Counted from the stretch's first letter, positions 46,753 to 57,786 are shown. The stretch is DNA of 64,000 nt from Taxawa tesnikishii (nom. ined.) (GCA_030247885.1 JAPDRO010000015.1:558001-622000), one strand, 5' to 3'. The notes: generated by a model from the letters alone, not told the origin. Numbers and translations: made by a program.

Positions 46753-47117
46753 GGTATCGCGAAGTTGCATTGAGCGTTAGGCGGTGCGTCGTCAGAGAGG
46801 AGTTCTCGGGGAGCGCTTCAGTCCAGTTCGGTCCAGTTCAGTTCAGGTGTTTCGGTTGCTTGCTGGCCTTGCTGCGGTACGAGTATGATGCGCGGAAGTG
46901 CTCACGCGCGGCGTGGCTCGTGCTCAACAAGCCGCGGCTGTAACCGGCGCATATGTCTAAGTCGAAATCTTGGCGGCTTAGATTCGCGAACTTGCATAAA
47001 AAGTCTCTGATTGCGTCTGCTTTCCTGAGCGCATATCTTGCCGCCCGAAAACAGTTGCTAGAAGTTCGAAGAGGGTTCTCTCAGTCGAAGAACATCATCC
47101 CAGAGGAGCGCCCAGCG
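46753..47117. promoter_or_regulatory. shared intergenic region VPS68/LOC1
   Basis: 365 bp between divergent start codons. The LOC1 frame is open upstream to 46953 but family members start at MAPTKV, so that part is most likely leader. A small repeat of CAGTTCGGTCCAGTTCAGTTCAG lies at about 46820-46845. Confidence 0.5.
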
Positions 47118-47723
47118 ATGGCACCTACCAAGGTCAAGACTGGCTCAGCCAAAGGACAGAACAAGCGCAGCACGGCACCCTCCAAGTCCGGAAGTTCGTC
47201 AAAGATCAAGAAGGTTTCTTCTGGTCCCAAGCCTAAGCCGGTAGAGCAAAAGAAGAAAAGTGCCCCTCATGGACCTGCAAAGAAGAAGAAGCGCGTGTAC
47301 ACCGAGAAGGAGCTTGGTGTTCCAACACTGAACAGCATTAAGCCTGCTGGCGTACAAAAACCTCGTGGGGTGAAGAAGGGAAAGACGTTCGTCGACGACA
47401 AGGAGAGCATGATGACGATTCTGGCCATGGTGCAGGCGGAGAAGGAGGGAAACATTGAGAGCAAGATGATGAGGGCTAGGCAAATGGAAGAGATTAGAGA
47501 GGCGAGGAGGGCAGAGGCTGAGAAGAGGGAGCAGGGTCGGAAGGAGAAGCTGGTAAGCACGAACAACCATCGCGTCGCGGGTTCAGCTATTGATGTGTCG
47601 CAGGAGGGCGTAAAGAATGAGATCAAGAACCGCAAGAAGAATAACAAGGCCGCAACGGCAGCACCAGACTCGGAAGAAGCGCCAGCGGCAAAACCCAAGA
47701 AGAAGCGTGTCTCGTTCGGATGA
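47118..47723 (+). CDS. LOC1: Loc1-like 60S ribosome assembly and mRNA-localisation protein
   Basis: Nucleolar, RNA-binding, very basic protein of about 201 residues, intronless. The N-terminal 70 residues are Lys/Ser/Pro-rich ([35 protein letters not shown]). The conserved core follows: [39 protein letters not shown] and [20 protein letters not shown], a helix. The tail is again basic and ends [10 protein letters not shown]. In yeast Loc1 helps assemble the large subunit and keeps ASH1 mRNA in the nucleus first; I infer only the assembly role here. The ATG at 47118 starts the family's conserved N-terminus. Confidence 0.93.
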   Translation: MAPTKVKTGSAKGQNKRSTAPSKSGSSSKIKKVSSGPKPKPVEQKKKSAPHGPAKKKKRVYTEKELGVPTLNSIKPAGVQKPRGVKKGKTFVDDKESMMTILAMVQAEKEGNIESKMMRARQMEEIREARRAEAEKREQGRKEKLVSTNNHRVAGSAIDVSQEGVKNEIKNRKKNNKAATAAPDSEEAPAAKPKKKRVSFG

Positions 47724-47762
47724 GATGGCTACACCGGCGTCTATGTTTGTTGCTATGCACCA

Positions 47763-49380
47763 CTAACCGTACGTCGGGTCATTTTCAACCCGCAACTTCC
47801 TCCGCACCGGCTCAAACATGAAGGGACTCCGGTATCCGGAAGCATTGGTGGCTTTTTTACCCTCTCCGATGTGTTCCGGGTTCTATCGACATCTTCGATC
47901 TTCACCTCGTGGGCCATCTTCTGCAGGAAGTTGACCGCCTTTGCGGCGTTAGCTTCGGGTCAAAGGTTAGATGACATTGGTACGATAACTTACAGGTTTC
48001 GCAAACCATCTCTCGCCTCCGAATTCGAACCAGCTGAGGTGGCCGCCCATGCTGGTAGAACAAAGGACGGTGTAGGGATTTTGCTTGAACTCTTCGTACG
48101 GAACCGCTTCATCGACGGCAATCTGGACATGGTGTCATGGTACGCAACTCGAAGGGCGTGGATGGTAACATACGGGGTCATCCTCAGCATGGATCGCGAA
48201 GAAAGGGATCTTTACGTTGAGGAGGGAATCTGCAGAGGAGGCATCTCGGTAGTAGGCCCCTCCGTCGGGTAACCCCTTGAACCAAGCATTAGCTACATGA
48301 CGCGGAGGGATTGTCGTCGCTGCACGGCGCTGGAAAACTCACCATGTTGGGCCTTGTATCTCTCTGTCGAATTCATGAAGATACTTGATCTTACGCACTC
48401 TTTCAGGGTCGATGTTCCCATTCTTAAGTACCTGCTCTGCATGCCTTGTACCTCGCATTAGCATACGCATGGACATCGCTTGACGAGCATGCTCACCTCT
48501 CAAAGAGTTTCTTCATATTGCTCCCCATGACCTTCGAATACACTTCGAGCCCCAACCACGTCCTCTGCAGCGCCAGACTACTTACCTCCAACTTCCATGG
48601 ATTAGAGCAGACCACAGCAGCCTGCAGCTCACAAGCATCACCTTCTTCGCCAACATACTATAAAACACACAATCATTCATCAGAACCATAAACAATGACA
48701 TGAGCCACTACATAAGCGTTACATACATTTGTAAGAATATTCGCGCCTAGAGAGTACCCGATCGCGTACAGCGGCCTGTTGGGAAACACCTCCCGGCACC
48801 ACTTGACCACCTGCCGCACATCCCACGTCGCGCGCGCGTTGTACAAGATGCCGCTCGTGATCTCGGACATTGCGCAGCCGCGTGAGTTCACCACGAGGGC
48901 CTCCCAGCCCCCGTCTTGGGTGTCCGCAACCAGCGGCGCGAGCACGTGGCGCAGGTAGATCTCGTGGCTGCCGCCGCTGAGACCGTGCAGCGTGATGAGC
49001 ATGGGCTTGGTGTCGTCCGAGGCGATGCCCTTCCATTCGTCGTCAGTGAAGTAGGAAGTGCGTGGCGGAAGCATGTTGTCCGGTTCTTGCGGCTTGGCTT
49101 GCGTGACGAAGTCGACGGCGAAGGTGCCGGCGAATTTGGGATTGGTGGCGCTGAAGATCCGGCGTTTGTAGACGATTGGAGGGCCGGCGGATTTCATAAC
49201 AGTCCAGGCGGTTTGCAGGTGTCCGTTGAAGAGGAAGGGGTTTAAATTGCACGGTGGCGTGACCGATCTACACATGTCGTGGAGAGAGATTTTGGATCCG
49301 GATGATGTTGGTAACGAAATCGTGGAAGTGGGATGGTGGAACGATGTACGCGCTCTTCCGAGCAGCCATCCTAGGTCCAT
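47763..49380 (-). CDS. alpha/beta hydrolase of the YheT/EMB8 (Eht1/Mgl2) group
   Basis: Serine esterase or acyltransferase related to yeast Eht1, Eeb1 and Mgl2 (YMR210w). The start is [19 protein letters not shown]. Visible blocks are [49 protein letters not shown] (oxyanion side) and [14 protein letters not shown]. The nucleophile Ser lies in [14 protein letters not shown], the acid in IHAEDDPIAVDE and the His in [19 protein letters not shown]. Introns follow ILTN and WFAKP. Near the end the frame is one base short at TT 47881-47882; with it the chain reads [20 protein letters not shown] and ends [10 protein letters not shown] at 47763, like other family members. It lies head-to-head with MAU2. 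The substrate could be medium-chain acyl esters or monoacylglycerol. Confidence 0.92.
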
Positions 49381-49773
49381 GATGAGGTATTTCTATGTGA
49401 TTAATTTTGCCAGTAAGTCAGCAGGACAGAGAGGTTCAGGATATGCGGTTTTGATAAAGAATGTAGGTGATTTTGCGGGTCTTCGGCTGCTTTTGTTATA
49501 AAGTGGAAGGATGACCTGGTGAAATCCGAGGAACTTGCCTGATACGGCCGTGAAAGAGTGAAGTCGATGAAGTCAGTGTGAATGGAACGATAGGTTGGCT
49601 CGGCTAGCTCGGGTATCTGGCACTAGTCGAAGATCCCGTTAGCCCTGTAGCCCTATGGGGGCGATTTCAGCCGCATCTCGCTGCGCGCGCTACGCGTTCT
49701 GAAGTCGTTCAATGGTCATGTAAAAGAGGGAAGTGTTTCACAACCTCAGGAAGAAACACATGGATGGGCGGTC
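49381..49773. promoter_or_regulatory. shared intergenic region hydrolase/MAU2
   Basis: 393 bp between divergent start codons; both promoters must be here. I identify no specific operator. Confidence 0.5.
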
Positions 49774-50122
49774 ATGGCGGGCCACAACCCCTATCAGAAT
49801 GTGCATCCGAATGCGTACTTGACTGCCTATGAGACCCCTGTTTACGCCTACCAGAACGCGCCTTCCGCAAATGGACAGCCACAGTATAATAGTCCCATAG
49901 ATCGGCGGCCCATGATGGTGATACCGCAGCAAAGGGCTCCACAGAATTTCCAGGCACCCCGACACCTCAATACTACCAGCATAACGGCTATCAGCAGCAG
50001 ACACAGCACTATGCGCCTGCTCCTCGACATCTAGGACAACCGCAAACCACTGTACGCGTGGTGCAGCAGCCGCAGTATCAGCAGCAGTATCAGCAGCAGT
50101 ATCAGCAGCAGTATCAACAGCA

Positions 50123-50157
<35 letters not shown>

Positions 50158-52501
50158 CCTTTTCGCAGCAAAGGTACACGCCACAACCGCGGGCGCCTGT
50201 TGCCAGTCCGCAGTATGCACAATACCAACAGCCTCCTGTCCAGCCATCTCCAATGTCGGAACAGCAGCGCTATCACCCAAAGGTGATAGTACCTCAAAAA
50301 GGTCCCGGCAACGCACTCAAACAGTCAGTCCCTTCCCAGTCGCAACAACGGGTAGCGCACTCTTCTTCTTCTCAACCTGCGCAAACATCGTCACCAGCTC
50401 CTAGGCCTGCCACAGCGCCCAAGCCACCAGTACCGAAGTCGCAAACCCAGAACGTACAGCAGCAACAGGCTGAAGCACCGGTTGACTACCAGTTGTTGTT
50501 GCAAACTTTAGCAGAGGAGTACATCTCCGCTGCTCATAGTATGAGTTCAACAATAGCCCGCACGCGAAACCCGGAGGACATCAAGCAGTACTCTGACTTC
50601 GTCTCCACCGGCTTGGGGTGTTTACATTCTCTCTTACAGGTAGTCCATCAGTTTTCAGCTTGTAGTAGAATCCGGCTAAAGGGATACTAGAATTGGAGAT
50701 ATCCAGACCCAAGAGAGGAAGCCCGCTTGAGACTACGTTACGCCGCTCTGTTGTTCGAAGAAACAGAAAATGAGGACACTGTTCAAGAAATACTGACCAA
50801 AGGAATCGCTCTGTGTGAGAGGAACCGCCTGACAGACTTGAAGTACAGTATGCACCATCTACTCATTCGGCTCAACTTTCAAGGCAGCCCTCGTGCGGCA
50901 CTGAGATCGATCGACAAGCTGCTACCGGACCTCGAAGCTTATCAGCAAACCTCCTGGATCTATGCATTTCGGTTTCTGCGGATATCGCTGTCTCTGCAAA
51001 TCCCTGAGCATACTGAGTACCAGGCAGCACTCCAGCACCTCCACAGTATCACCGAGCTTGCTGAGAAGCACCGGCACGTAGCAGTCGCGGTAACGGCCGC
51101 CGCGTTCGAGGCTCTAATCCACCTCCGAAGTCACGCGGCCGACTTTATAGAGCAGACCCAACGCGCGCTCGCAACGGCCAGGACACATCAGCTGGATCCG
51201 GAGATGAACCAGGTACCGCAACTGCTGTTACTAGTGGATTGTCTAGATCTGGCCTGCGCTCTAGCCAACCACAGTACCAGCTCGATAGGCGCGAAAATGC
51301 AAGCCATACAGAACGCAATGGATGTTCATGGCAACGATCTCAAACGGCAAGAGGATGGTACCTTCTGCCTACCCTTTGGGGGTGCCGCAAACCCGGATCT
51401 CGAACTCGATTCTGGTGGTGTTTTCAAGATAACATCAACAGGTCATCAGAGCTTGGCCTTCCGCTGGCTGCAATACACTCAACTCTACACGCTTGCGTAC
51501 CTGCTCAGTGGTATATCAACTATGCACAAAGTTGCAGCAGATGAAAGGGCAGCTAAGTACTTGATCGAAGGTGTGAAGATCACCAAAGGTAAGCGGATTG
51601 CTGTGGACCTACTGGGTGCAGGCACTGACTAGCAGTGATTCAAGAATCCTACGTGCCCAACGAAAAGCCATTACAACCGTTAGCTGTCGCTTCCCAGCAG
51701 CTGTCGTGGAGGTCCACCACGCACAAGGCCATGCTGCTTCATCTCGCATTCGCCTACGCGAATCGTTCGGATTGGGCCCTAGCGGCCCAAAACATAAAAC
51801 TTCTGCAGCGAGCTATACGGGCAGATGCAGAGCCTACGCCGGAACCTGTACAAACGGCAGCAATGTACCTGACAGGTGTGATCAGACAAGCCGCAGGAGA
51901 TCTTGAAAGTGCAATGCAGTGCCTCGACAACCCTCAACTAGCATTGCGGCCAACCACACTAAAAAGCTTCGACGCTACACACGACTTCCGCCTTCTCGCA
52001 GCACTCAACAGAATCCCCATTTTGCGCCACACCGAGGCTGGTAGAGCCGAAGCAGAGGTGCTTTTGAACACAGTCGAACCGCTTTGCGCAGCCCATCCGG
52101 ACCGCTCCTTCCTTGGAGCCTACTACCTCTTACGCGCCACCTCACCAACGGACCTCGGAGTCGTCAAAACGAAGAACTTTCTCCAGTTGGCTCTCAAGAT
52201 GGCAAAGCAGGTCTCGAACGACCAGATCAGCGCCATTGCCATCAACCTCATGACGGCGTTGTTCTTTGAGAACATCGTGGCCGACCAAGCGGAGAAGTGC
52301 GCAAGGACCGGACGTCAATTAGCAAAGGGAATCCGCAGTCCGCTATGGGTGGCGGTTGCTGGTAACATGTTAGGCAGGAATCTGCAGAGTGCTGGAAAGG
52401 AGGAGGAAGCGGCTCTGATTCTGAGTGAAGCACACAGTCAGATGGAGAATTGCGCGCCTCCGCTACAAAGAAGGTTTGCGGTCATTGAGGAGCAAGAGTG
52501 A
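49774..52501 (+). CDS. MAU2: cohesin loading factor Mau2/Scc4
   Basis: Partner of Scc2/Nipbl in loading cohesin on chromatin; TPR-like superhelix. The N-terminus (MAGHNPYQNVHPNAYLTAYE) is followed by a Gln-rich region with a poly-Gln run at about 50112-50155. The cohesin-load domain starts near VDYQLLLQTLAEEYISAAH. Introns are 50640-50690 and 51589-51635. Further blocks are WRYPDPREEARLRLRYAAL, HHLLIRLNFQGSPRAALRSI and LRYA/LHLAFAYANRSDWALA, up to ILSEAHSQMENCAPPLQRRF. At the C-run 49957-49960 the frame is one base short. With it the chain continues QAPPTPQYYQHNGYQQQTQ into the poly-Gln. As written, the N-terminal 70 residues are cut from the rest. Confidence 0.93.
50058..50155 (+). repeat. 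CAG/CAA repeat coding poly-Gln in MAU2
   Basis: Four TATCAGCAGCAG-type units are followed by a CAG/CAA run coding about 13-15 glutamines. Such runs are length-variable in fungi. Confidence 0.9.
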
Positions 52502-52859
52502 TTCGTCGAACCGCTTTCGGTCGCGCTAATCCGTGTCAAGTGTTCTGGGCTCAAGGACTACAGGAATCATGTGACGAAGATTTTGCTGGAATCTACTATG
52601 CTTAGCGTGGCGCTTACCGGAGCTTGAACGGGACAAATGGCTAATGTTTTTGCTGTATACCTATCACAACATTCGCGGTGGAATCAAGTCGCAAAGGACA
52701 TAGCTGCATGATAACTGTAATTTATCCAACTTCCGCGCCAGTTGCGGGCAAGGTGCAAGGCGCACATACCGCGCGAGGTGAAGGTGTGTTTCGACAGAGC
52801 TCGGGAACTGGTATACATGAAGGCGGAAACGCTCGTTTCAACAGTTCGACCAAATGCGC
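52502..52859. other. no gene recognised
   Basis: Convergent 3' regions of MAU2 and VPS55. Confidence 0.5.
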
Positions 52860-53402
52860 TCAAAACTCCTCTTCCTCTCGGAAGAACATGGTGAAGCTGA
52901 TGATGGTGCCGTAGATCAGCAGACCGCCCACTATCGACATGATCATAGCCTGGGCGTGGATCTGCGCCGTGTGTGCCAACACGATAGGGAGAGCTAGCAG
53001 CAGTCAGTAGATCTTCCAAAACAACCACACCAGCGTCCCAGAAGGGCATCGTGTGCCCTGCTTATCGGCGCACGCCCAATCTTTCCACGAACGAACGTAC
53101 CGATGCCCATAACGACCAAGAACCCCGTCAAAAACCTTCCAAGCTCCACAATGCTGTTGCTTCCGCTATCCATGAAATCATCGGGATTCGACGCTCTTGC
53201 GCATATCCAGTTCGGCACCGGCGCGATCACGTAGGTAGCTACGACGAGTAGCGGGAGGTAGTTGTGCCATAGCGCGGAGGAGAGGATGACAAGGAGGAAG
53301 CCGATGGCGAGGACCTGGTGCTGTCAGTGGAGGCGCGAGAGCGCAGGAGTAGGTACTCGGGCGTACGAAGGAGAGCGCGATGATGGTCTTGAGGCCTGCC
53401 AT
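52860..53402 (-). CDS. VPS55: Vps55 (LEPROT family) endosomal membrane protein
   Basis: Four-span endosomal protein, the partner of Vps68 in yeast and homologue of human LEPROT. Exon 1 (53402-53367) encodes MAGLKTIIALSF. After an intron comes HQVLAIGFLLVILSSALWH, then NYLPLLVVATYVIAPVPNW, ICARASNPDDFMDSG, NSIVELGRFLTGFLVVMGI, an intron with donor GTACGT, then ALPIVLAHTAQIHAQAMIMS and IVGGLLIYGTIISFTMFF. It ends REEEEF. PNWICxRxxxPDDFM is the family signature. The gene is complete with no frame defect, and is divergent to PRE5 across 398 bp. Confidence 0.95.
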
Positions 53403-53800
53403 GGTGGGCTAGGCAGCGGAGATGTAGGTGGGCGGAGCTTGCGGTTGGGATTGTGTGTAATTCACAGAACGACGCGCGGTTTGTTCGAACGTCTCTCGCG
53501 AGTTTCGTGTAGTCTGTCGCGCAGAATGGTAGTGAAGTATGTGGATGTTTTGTGGTCTTGCTGGAGGAGTCGGCGATAGAGCGTAGCGGACGACGCCATT
53601 TCGTGCGCACGGACGTCGTTTCGGAGAGCTTCACGCGTGTCGTACGCTGCGACTGCCTGAGCAAACGTACCGCAATACAGCTACTTTACACTTCCACCAC
53701 TTTGTGCCTTCCACTTCCCCATCATCTCCCAACCTCTGCAAGGCTCGCACTCCTTCTCCTGTACTTCCACAGTCTGTCCTCCTAATCGAACCCCGCCACA
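53403..53800. promoter_or_regulatory. shared intergenic region VPS55/PRE5
   Basis: 398 bp between divergent start codons. I looked for the yeast proteasome element GGTGGCAAA or its complement and did not see it. A CT-rich leader precedes the PRE5 ATG. Confidence 0.5.
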
Positions 53801-54673
53801 ATGTTCAGGAATAACTACGACAACGACTCCGTCACCTTGTGAGTGAGCTCATACACCCACCATCTCTCTTCGCACAGCTAACTCCTCTCAGCTCTCCCCA
53901 AGGCCGTATCTTCCAAGTCGAATATGCACAAGAGGCCGTGAAGCAAGGTTCTGTGGTAGTGGGCATTGTGAGCAAGACACATGCCGTGCTCGCCGCCCTC
54001 AAGGTACATCCAAACGCCGCAACAGCACACCCACTTGCCGCTGCTAACCACCGTGACTCAGCGCAACGCAGAGGAGCTGTCGTCATACCAAAAGAAGATC
54101 ATCCCCATCGACTCCCACTACGGCGTCGCACTCGCCGGCCTGGCCTCGGACGCCCGCGTCCTCTCAAACTTTATGAAGCAGCAGTCGCTCAGCTCTCGCC
54201 TCACCTACGACCGTCCAATCTTGCTCTCTGAGATTACATCCAGGATAGCGGACCGCGCACAAACGAACACGCAACAGTACGGCAAGCGGCCCTACGGCGT
54301 TGGTCTCCTGATCGCCGGCGTGGACGCCAAGGGTCCTCACCTCTTTGAGTTCCAGCCATCCGGCGTGACGCAAGAGATGGTCGCGTGCGGCATTGGAGCG
54401 AGAAGCCAGATGGCAAGGACGTACTTGGAGCGCAATCTGGATGAGTTCGAGGGCAGCTCCAGGGAAGAGCTTATCAAGCACGCGCTGCGCGCGCTCAAGG
54501 AGAGTCTGTCACAAGACAAGGAGCTCACGGTGGAAAACACAAGCCTGGGTGTCAGCGGCGTGGAGGAGCAGTTCAAGCTGTACGAGGGCCAGGAGATCGC
54601 CAGCTGGTTGGAAACGACTTTCGAAAACAAGCCCGAAGGTGGAAGCGGGGAGTCGATGGAGGTCGACTCGTGA
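53801..54673 (+). CDS. PRE5: 20S proteasome subunit alpha6
   Basis: Structural alpha-ring subunit of the 20S proteasome (human PSMA1). Exons are 53801-53838, 53892-54003 and 54062-54673; phases fit exactly. The N-terminus is [13 protein letters not shown], followed by the alpha signature [20 protein letters not shown] and [17 protein letters not shown]. Then come [57 protein letters not shown] and [14 protein letters not shown], with an acidic tail GESMEVDS. Alpha subunits lack the catalytic Thr, as here. Complete and intact. Confidence 0.97.
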
Positions 54674-55617
54674 GGTTCGGCTTCAATGCCGGAGAGGTTG
54701 GTGGCTGGTGTACTATATGGCATGAACTGCGGGTGCTTCGGAACGCATTTAAGCGGCGCAAAGGAGCTACGATGAAAGATTCAATACACGGATGCTACAA
54801 GATGTAGTGTAAGTTTCCCTTGTCGCAACAACAGTACCATCATAATGTGAGACGCTTCCAGCAGTATATGCATAGGACATGAGGAAGTTCATCTCGAAAT
54901 TAGTTGGACGGCCGGAAGGCACGCACCCTGATAGCGAGTCCGGCGTCTTGTTCACGTCGAAGGCGTTCTCATGGAATCAATCGTCTGGCGCATTGGGGCC
55001 ATCCTAAGGCGAGACTTTGGCGGCAGTGTGGTTATGCAACAAAAGGAACACGCGGAAGCTTGTTGGAAATATGCGCCAGGGCAACGGCACACCTTTACGC
55101 GACATAATTGCTCTCTTTGAGTAGGATTTTCGGGTGAAACGGATTAGACTTTCTGATGCTTGAACAGTTTGTTCTCTCTGCTGCTCCGACTGTGAGTATA
55201 TAACCCCACCCTGCTCCTTTCTTCTTCTCCTCTCCTCTCCTTCCATCCGCTGTACACCACAGCCCCGCAAACCCATCACCGCGCCTTCCCGTTGCAAGTC
55301 GTAACAAGCCCAACAGGATCCATCGCCGAAGAACATGCTCCAGAGGTCGAGCATGACACTCCAAGGCGAGGACGTCTTGCAGCAAGACCTCAAACCCGAC
55401 ACTTCCCCTTGTTCCATGGAGGTGGAGGAGTCACTTGCTCCGTCGCGGAACGAACGAGATGAACGGGATGAAACACGGCCGTTCACGCCTAATTAATCCA
55501 GTTCACGCTTTCCCGCTTGTTTCAGAAATGAGGGAAGTGCGTGGACTGTTGGACAAAACTTGGCTTTCCCCGTGGAGGGCAACGGGAAGGGGCAGGTGCA
55601 AAATCAGGCTACATATA
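54674..55617. other. no gene recognised; left flank of the transposon
   Basis: 3' flank of PRE5 and about 700 bp without supportable coding. The element's target TA is at 55616-55617. Confidence 0.5.
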
Positions 55618-55699
55618 ACGTGTTTCACAAGTAAGTCGGCCACCCAAGTGAGTCGGCCACCTCGCGAAACTAGAACACCTGCGCAGCAACATTGCGCAA
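55618..55699 (+). repeat. left terminal inverted repeat
   Basis: Starts ACGTGTTTCACAAG. Mirror of 57383-57464 with two mismatches. Confidence 0.95.
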
Positions 55700-57342
55700 T
55701 GCCTCAACAACGCAACGTGCAATACACCTACACTGAAGGAGATATATACCTTGCTATCTCTGATATTACATCCAAGCAAATTCAAAGCGAGAGACGCGCT
55801 GCAGCAGTATATACTGTGCCCCGATCAACGCTACAAGACCGACGCGCTGGACGGCGCTCTCGACGCGACCACGAGCCGAAATCAAAGCGCCTTACAAAAC
55901 TAGAAGAGGAGGTGATAGTATAGCGTGTGCTAGACGAGAGTCTACGTGGCGTACCGCCCTCGAAGGGAAACGTACGAGATATGGCGGATAAACTGCTAGG
56001 AGAGCGTGATGGGAAGCCTGTTGGCAAGAACTGGGTTGACAACTTCATTAAGCGTACGCCTGAGCTACGAACGCGATGGAGCCGTCCGTACGATCGCCAG
56101 CGAGCTGCCTGCGAGGATCCGGCGGTTATCCAGCCCTGGTTCGCGCTTGTCCAGTCAATGAAGGCGAAGTATGGTATCTTAGATGAGGACACCTACAATT
56201 TTGATGAATCTGGCTTTCTAATGGGCAAGATATCGTCTTAGCTAGTTGTTACAGGCTTAGAGAAACCTGGTAAACAGAAGAAACTACAGCCTGGCGATCG
56301 CGAGTGGGTTACCTTGGTACAAGGCGTCGGGGCTACGGGGCGCGTTATCCCACCCTTCATCATCTTCGCAGGCAAGGTCCTTATCTCAACCTGGTTTAAC
56401 GATCTACCTCGTGACTGGATTGTTGAGGTCTCCTCTACTGGCTGGACTAACAACAAGCTCGCGCTCGCGTGGCTTAAGCACTTCGATGCGCATACGAAGG
56501 CTTATACTGTTGGGGCATATAGGCTACTTATTATTGACGGCCACGAGAGCTACTGCTCGGTCGAATTCCAGGATTACTGTAAGGAGAACAACATTATAGC
56601 TCTCTGTATGCCTCCACACTCCTCGCACCTACTGCAGCTACTTGACGTCGTCTGCTACTCGCTGCTAAAGCGCCTGTATGGCGACGAGATCTCAGCCTTG
56701 GCACGCAGTCGCGTTTACTATATCACGAAAGAAACCTTCCTAACTGCCTTCAAAGCAGCTTTTAAGAAGGCGTTCACACAGGAGAATGTCTGCGCAGGGT
56801 TTCGAGGCGCTGGGCTAGTCCTACACAACCTAGAGGCTGTGTTATCGAAGCTGGATGTAAGGCTACGTACGCCAACGCCGCCTGCACCAGGTACAGTCGA
56901 ATGGGAGGCGAAAACACCGCGCAACGCCAGCGAAATAGAGGCGCAGTCAACGCTAATTCGAAATCGCATGCAAAAACATCAGGGGTCTCTAGCAAGCTCT
57001 TTGGATGAGCAGGTTAGGCAGCTGACTAAGGGCGCTCAGCAGATAGCGCATGAGATGGTGTTAATGCGCGAAGAAACAGCGCGTCTGCGAGACGCAATTG
57101 AGGCGGCCATAAAGCGCAAGAGCCGCAAAAGGCAATACGTACGGACAGAGGAGACTCTAACAGTGGGTGAGGTAGCTGATCTGGTCGCTGCCAAGGAGGG
57201 TAGCAGTGGTAATGGCGGCGAGAAGGCTGCGAAGAGGGTGCGCGTAGAGCGGCGTTGCGGCCGTTGCGGCGAGACTGGGCATAACTCCCGCACCTGTAAA
57301 GTAGAAATAGAGGATGCAGAAGATAGCGACGTTTCTGAATAA
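55699..57342 (+). pseudogene. Pogo/Fot1 transposase with two in-frame TAG stops
   Basis: One frame of 548 codons runs from MPQQRNVQYTYTEGDIYLA to a stop at 57340. The N-terminus has a Psq-like helix-turn-helix, then a CENP-B-type HTH region (RDMADKLLGERDGKPVGKNW, NFIKRTPELRTRW). The DDE catalytic domain has all three acids: Asp in YNFDESGF, Asp in LLIIDGHES and Asp in LLQLLDVVCYSL. The C-terminus has a coiled-coil-like stretch (MVLMREETARLRDAIEAAI) and a CCHC zinc knuckle, CGRCGETGHNSRTC. Two TAG codons interrupt it, at 55921 (after EEEVIV) and 56239 (after GKISS). Related elements usually have Gln at such places, so CAG-to-TAG changes are likely, as by RIP. As it stands it cannot make full-length enzyme. 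Confidence 0.92.
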
Positions 57343-57382
57343 TTATATACTGTTCTATAGACTGCTGTAAAGTGTTGTAGTG

Positions 57383-57464
57383 TTGCGCAATGTTGCTGCG
57401 CAGGCGTTCTAGTTTCGTGAGGTGGCCGACTCACTTGGGTGGCCGACTTACTTGTGAAACACGT
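57383..57464 (-). repeat. right terminal inverted repeat
   Basis: Ends CTTGTGAAACACGT next to TA at 57465-57466. Reverse complement of the left end. Confidence 0.95.
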
Positions 57465-57786
57465 TAATCCATTTTGTCGTGTCTTTTTTTTTTTTTTTCC
57501 GGTTTACGATTGAGGATGTATCGTTTGTAGACTCGTCTCTACAACCATCAATGTTCTTCTACTGGCGTCTACGGCCATCAGAGTGCGATCCCCCCTTTTT
57601 TTCATCCTTTGCCGCAGTGCTTATCATCGAAGGGACTAGCCCATCTGGGTTTCCGTTGTCTGGATCAGTGTTGAACACGTCCACGAAGGGGGCGTTGAGG
57701 TTCACGGAAGCAAAATTCAGTGATGGGAATCAGGTTCTTCCTGTTAGTATCATTACTACGCAAAGCCCACTTCGCCCGCCACCCAT
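57465..57786. other. no gene recognised
   Basis: Right flank of the transposon with a T-run at about 57484-57499, then the 3' flank of the oxidoreductase. Confidence 0.5.

Larger units (their letters stand above)
55618..57464 (+). mobile_element. Pogo/Fot1-type DNA transposon (Tc1/mariner superfamily)
   Basis: A 1,847-bp element flanked by TA on both sides (55616-55617 and 57465-57466), the target duplication typical of Tc1/mariner. The terminal inverted repeats are 82 bp (55618-55699 and 57383-57464) with two mismatches. Each contains two tandem 17-bp units, CAAGTAAGTCGGCCACC and CAAGTGAGTCGGCCACC, beginning 10 bp from the end; these are probable transposase sites. The inside is one transposase gene. 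Near-identical repeats suggest a recent insertion. Confidence 0.95.

Noticed and set aside
53403-53800. Rpn4-type proteasome element (GGTGGCAAA) before PRE5
   Set aside because: Not seen on either strand.
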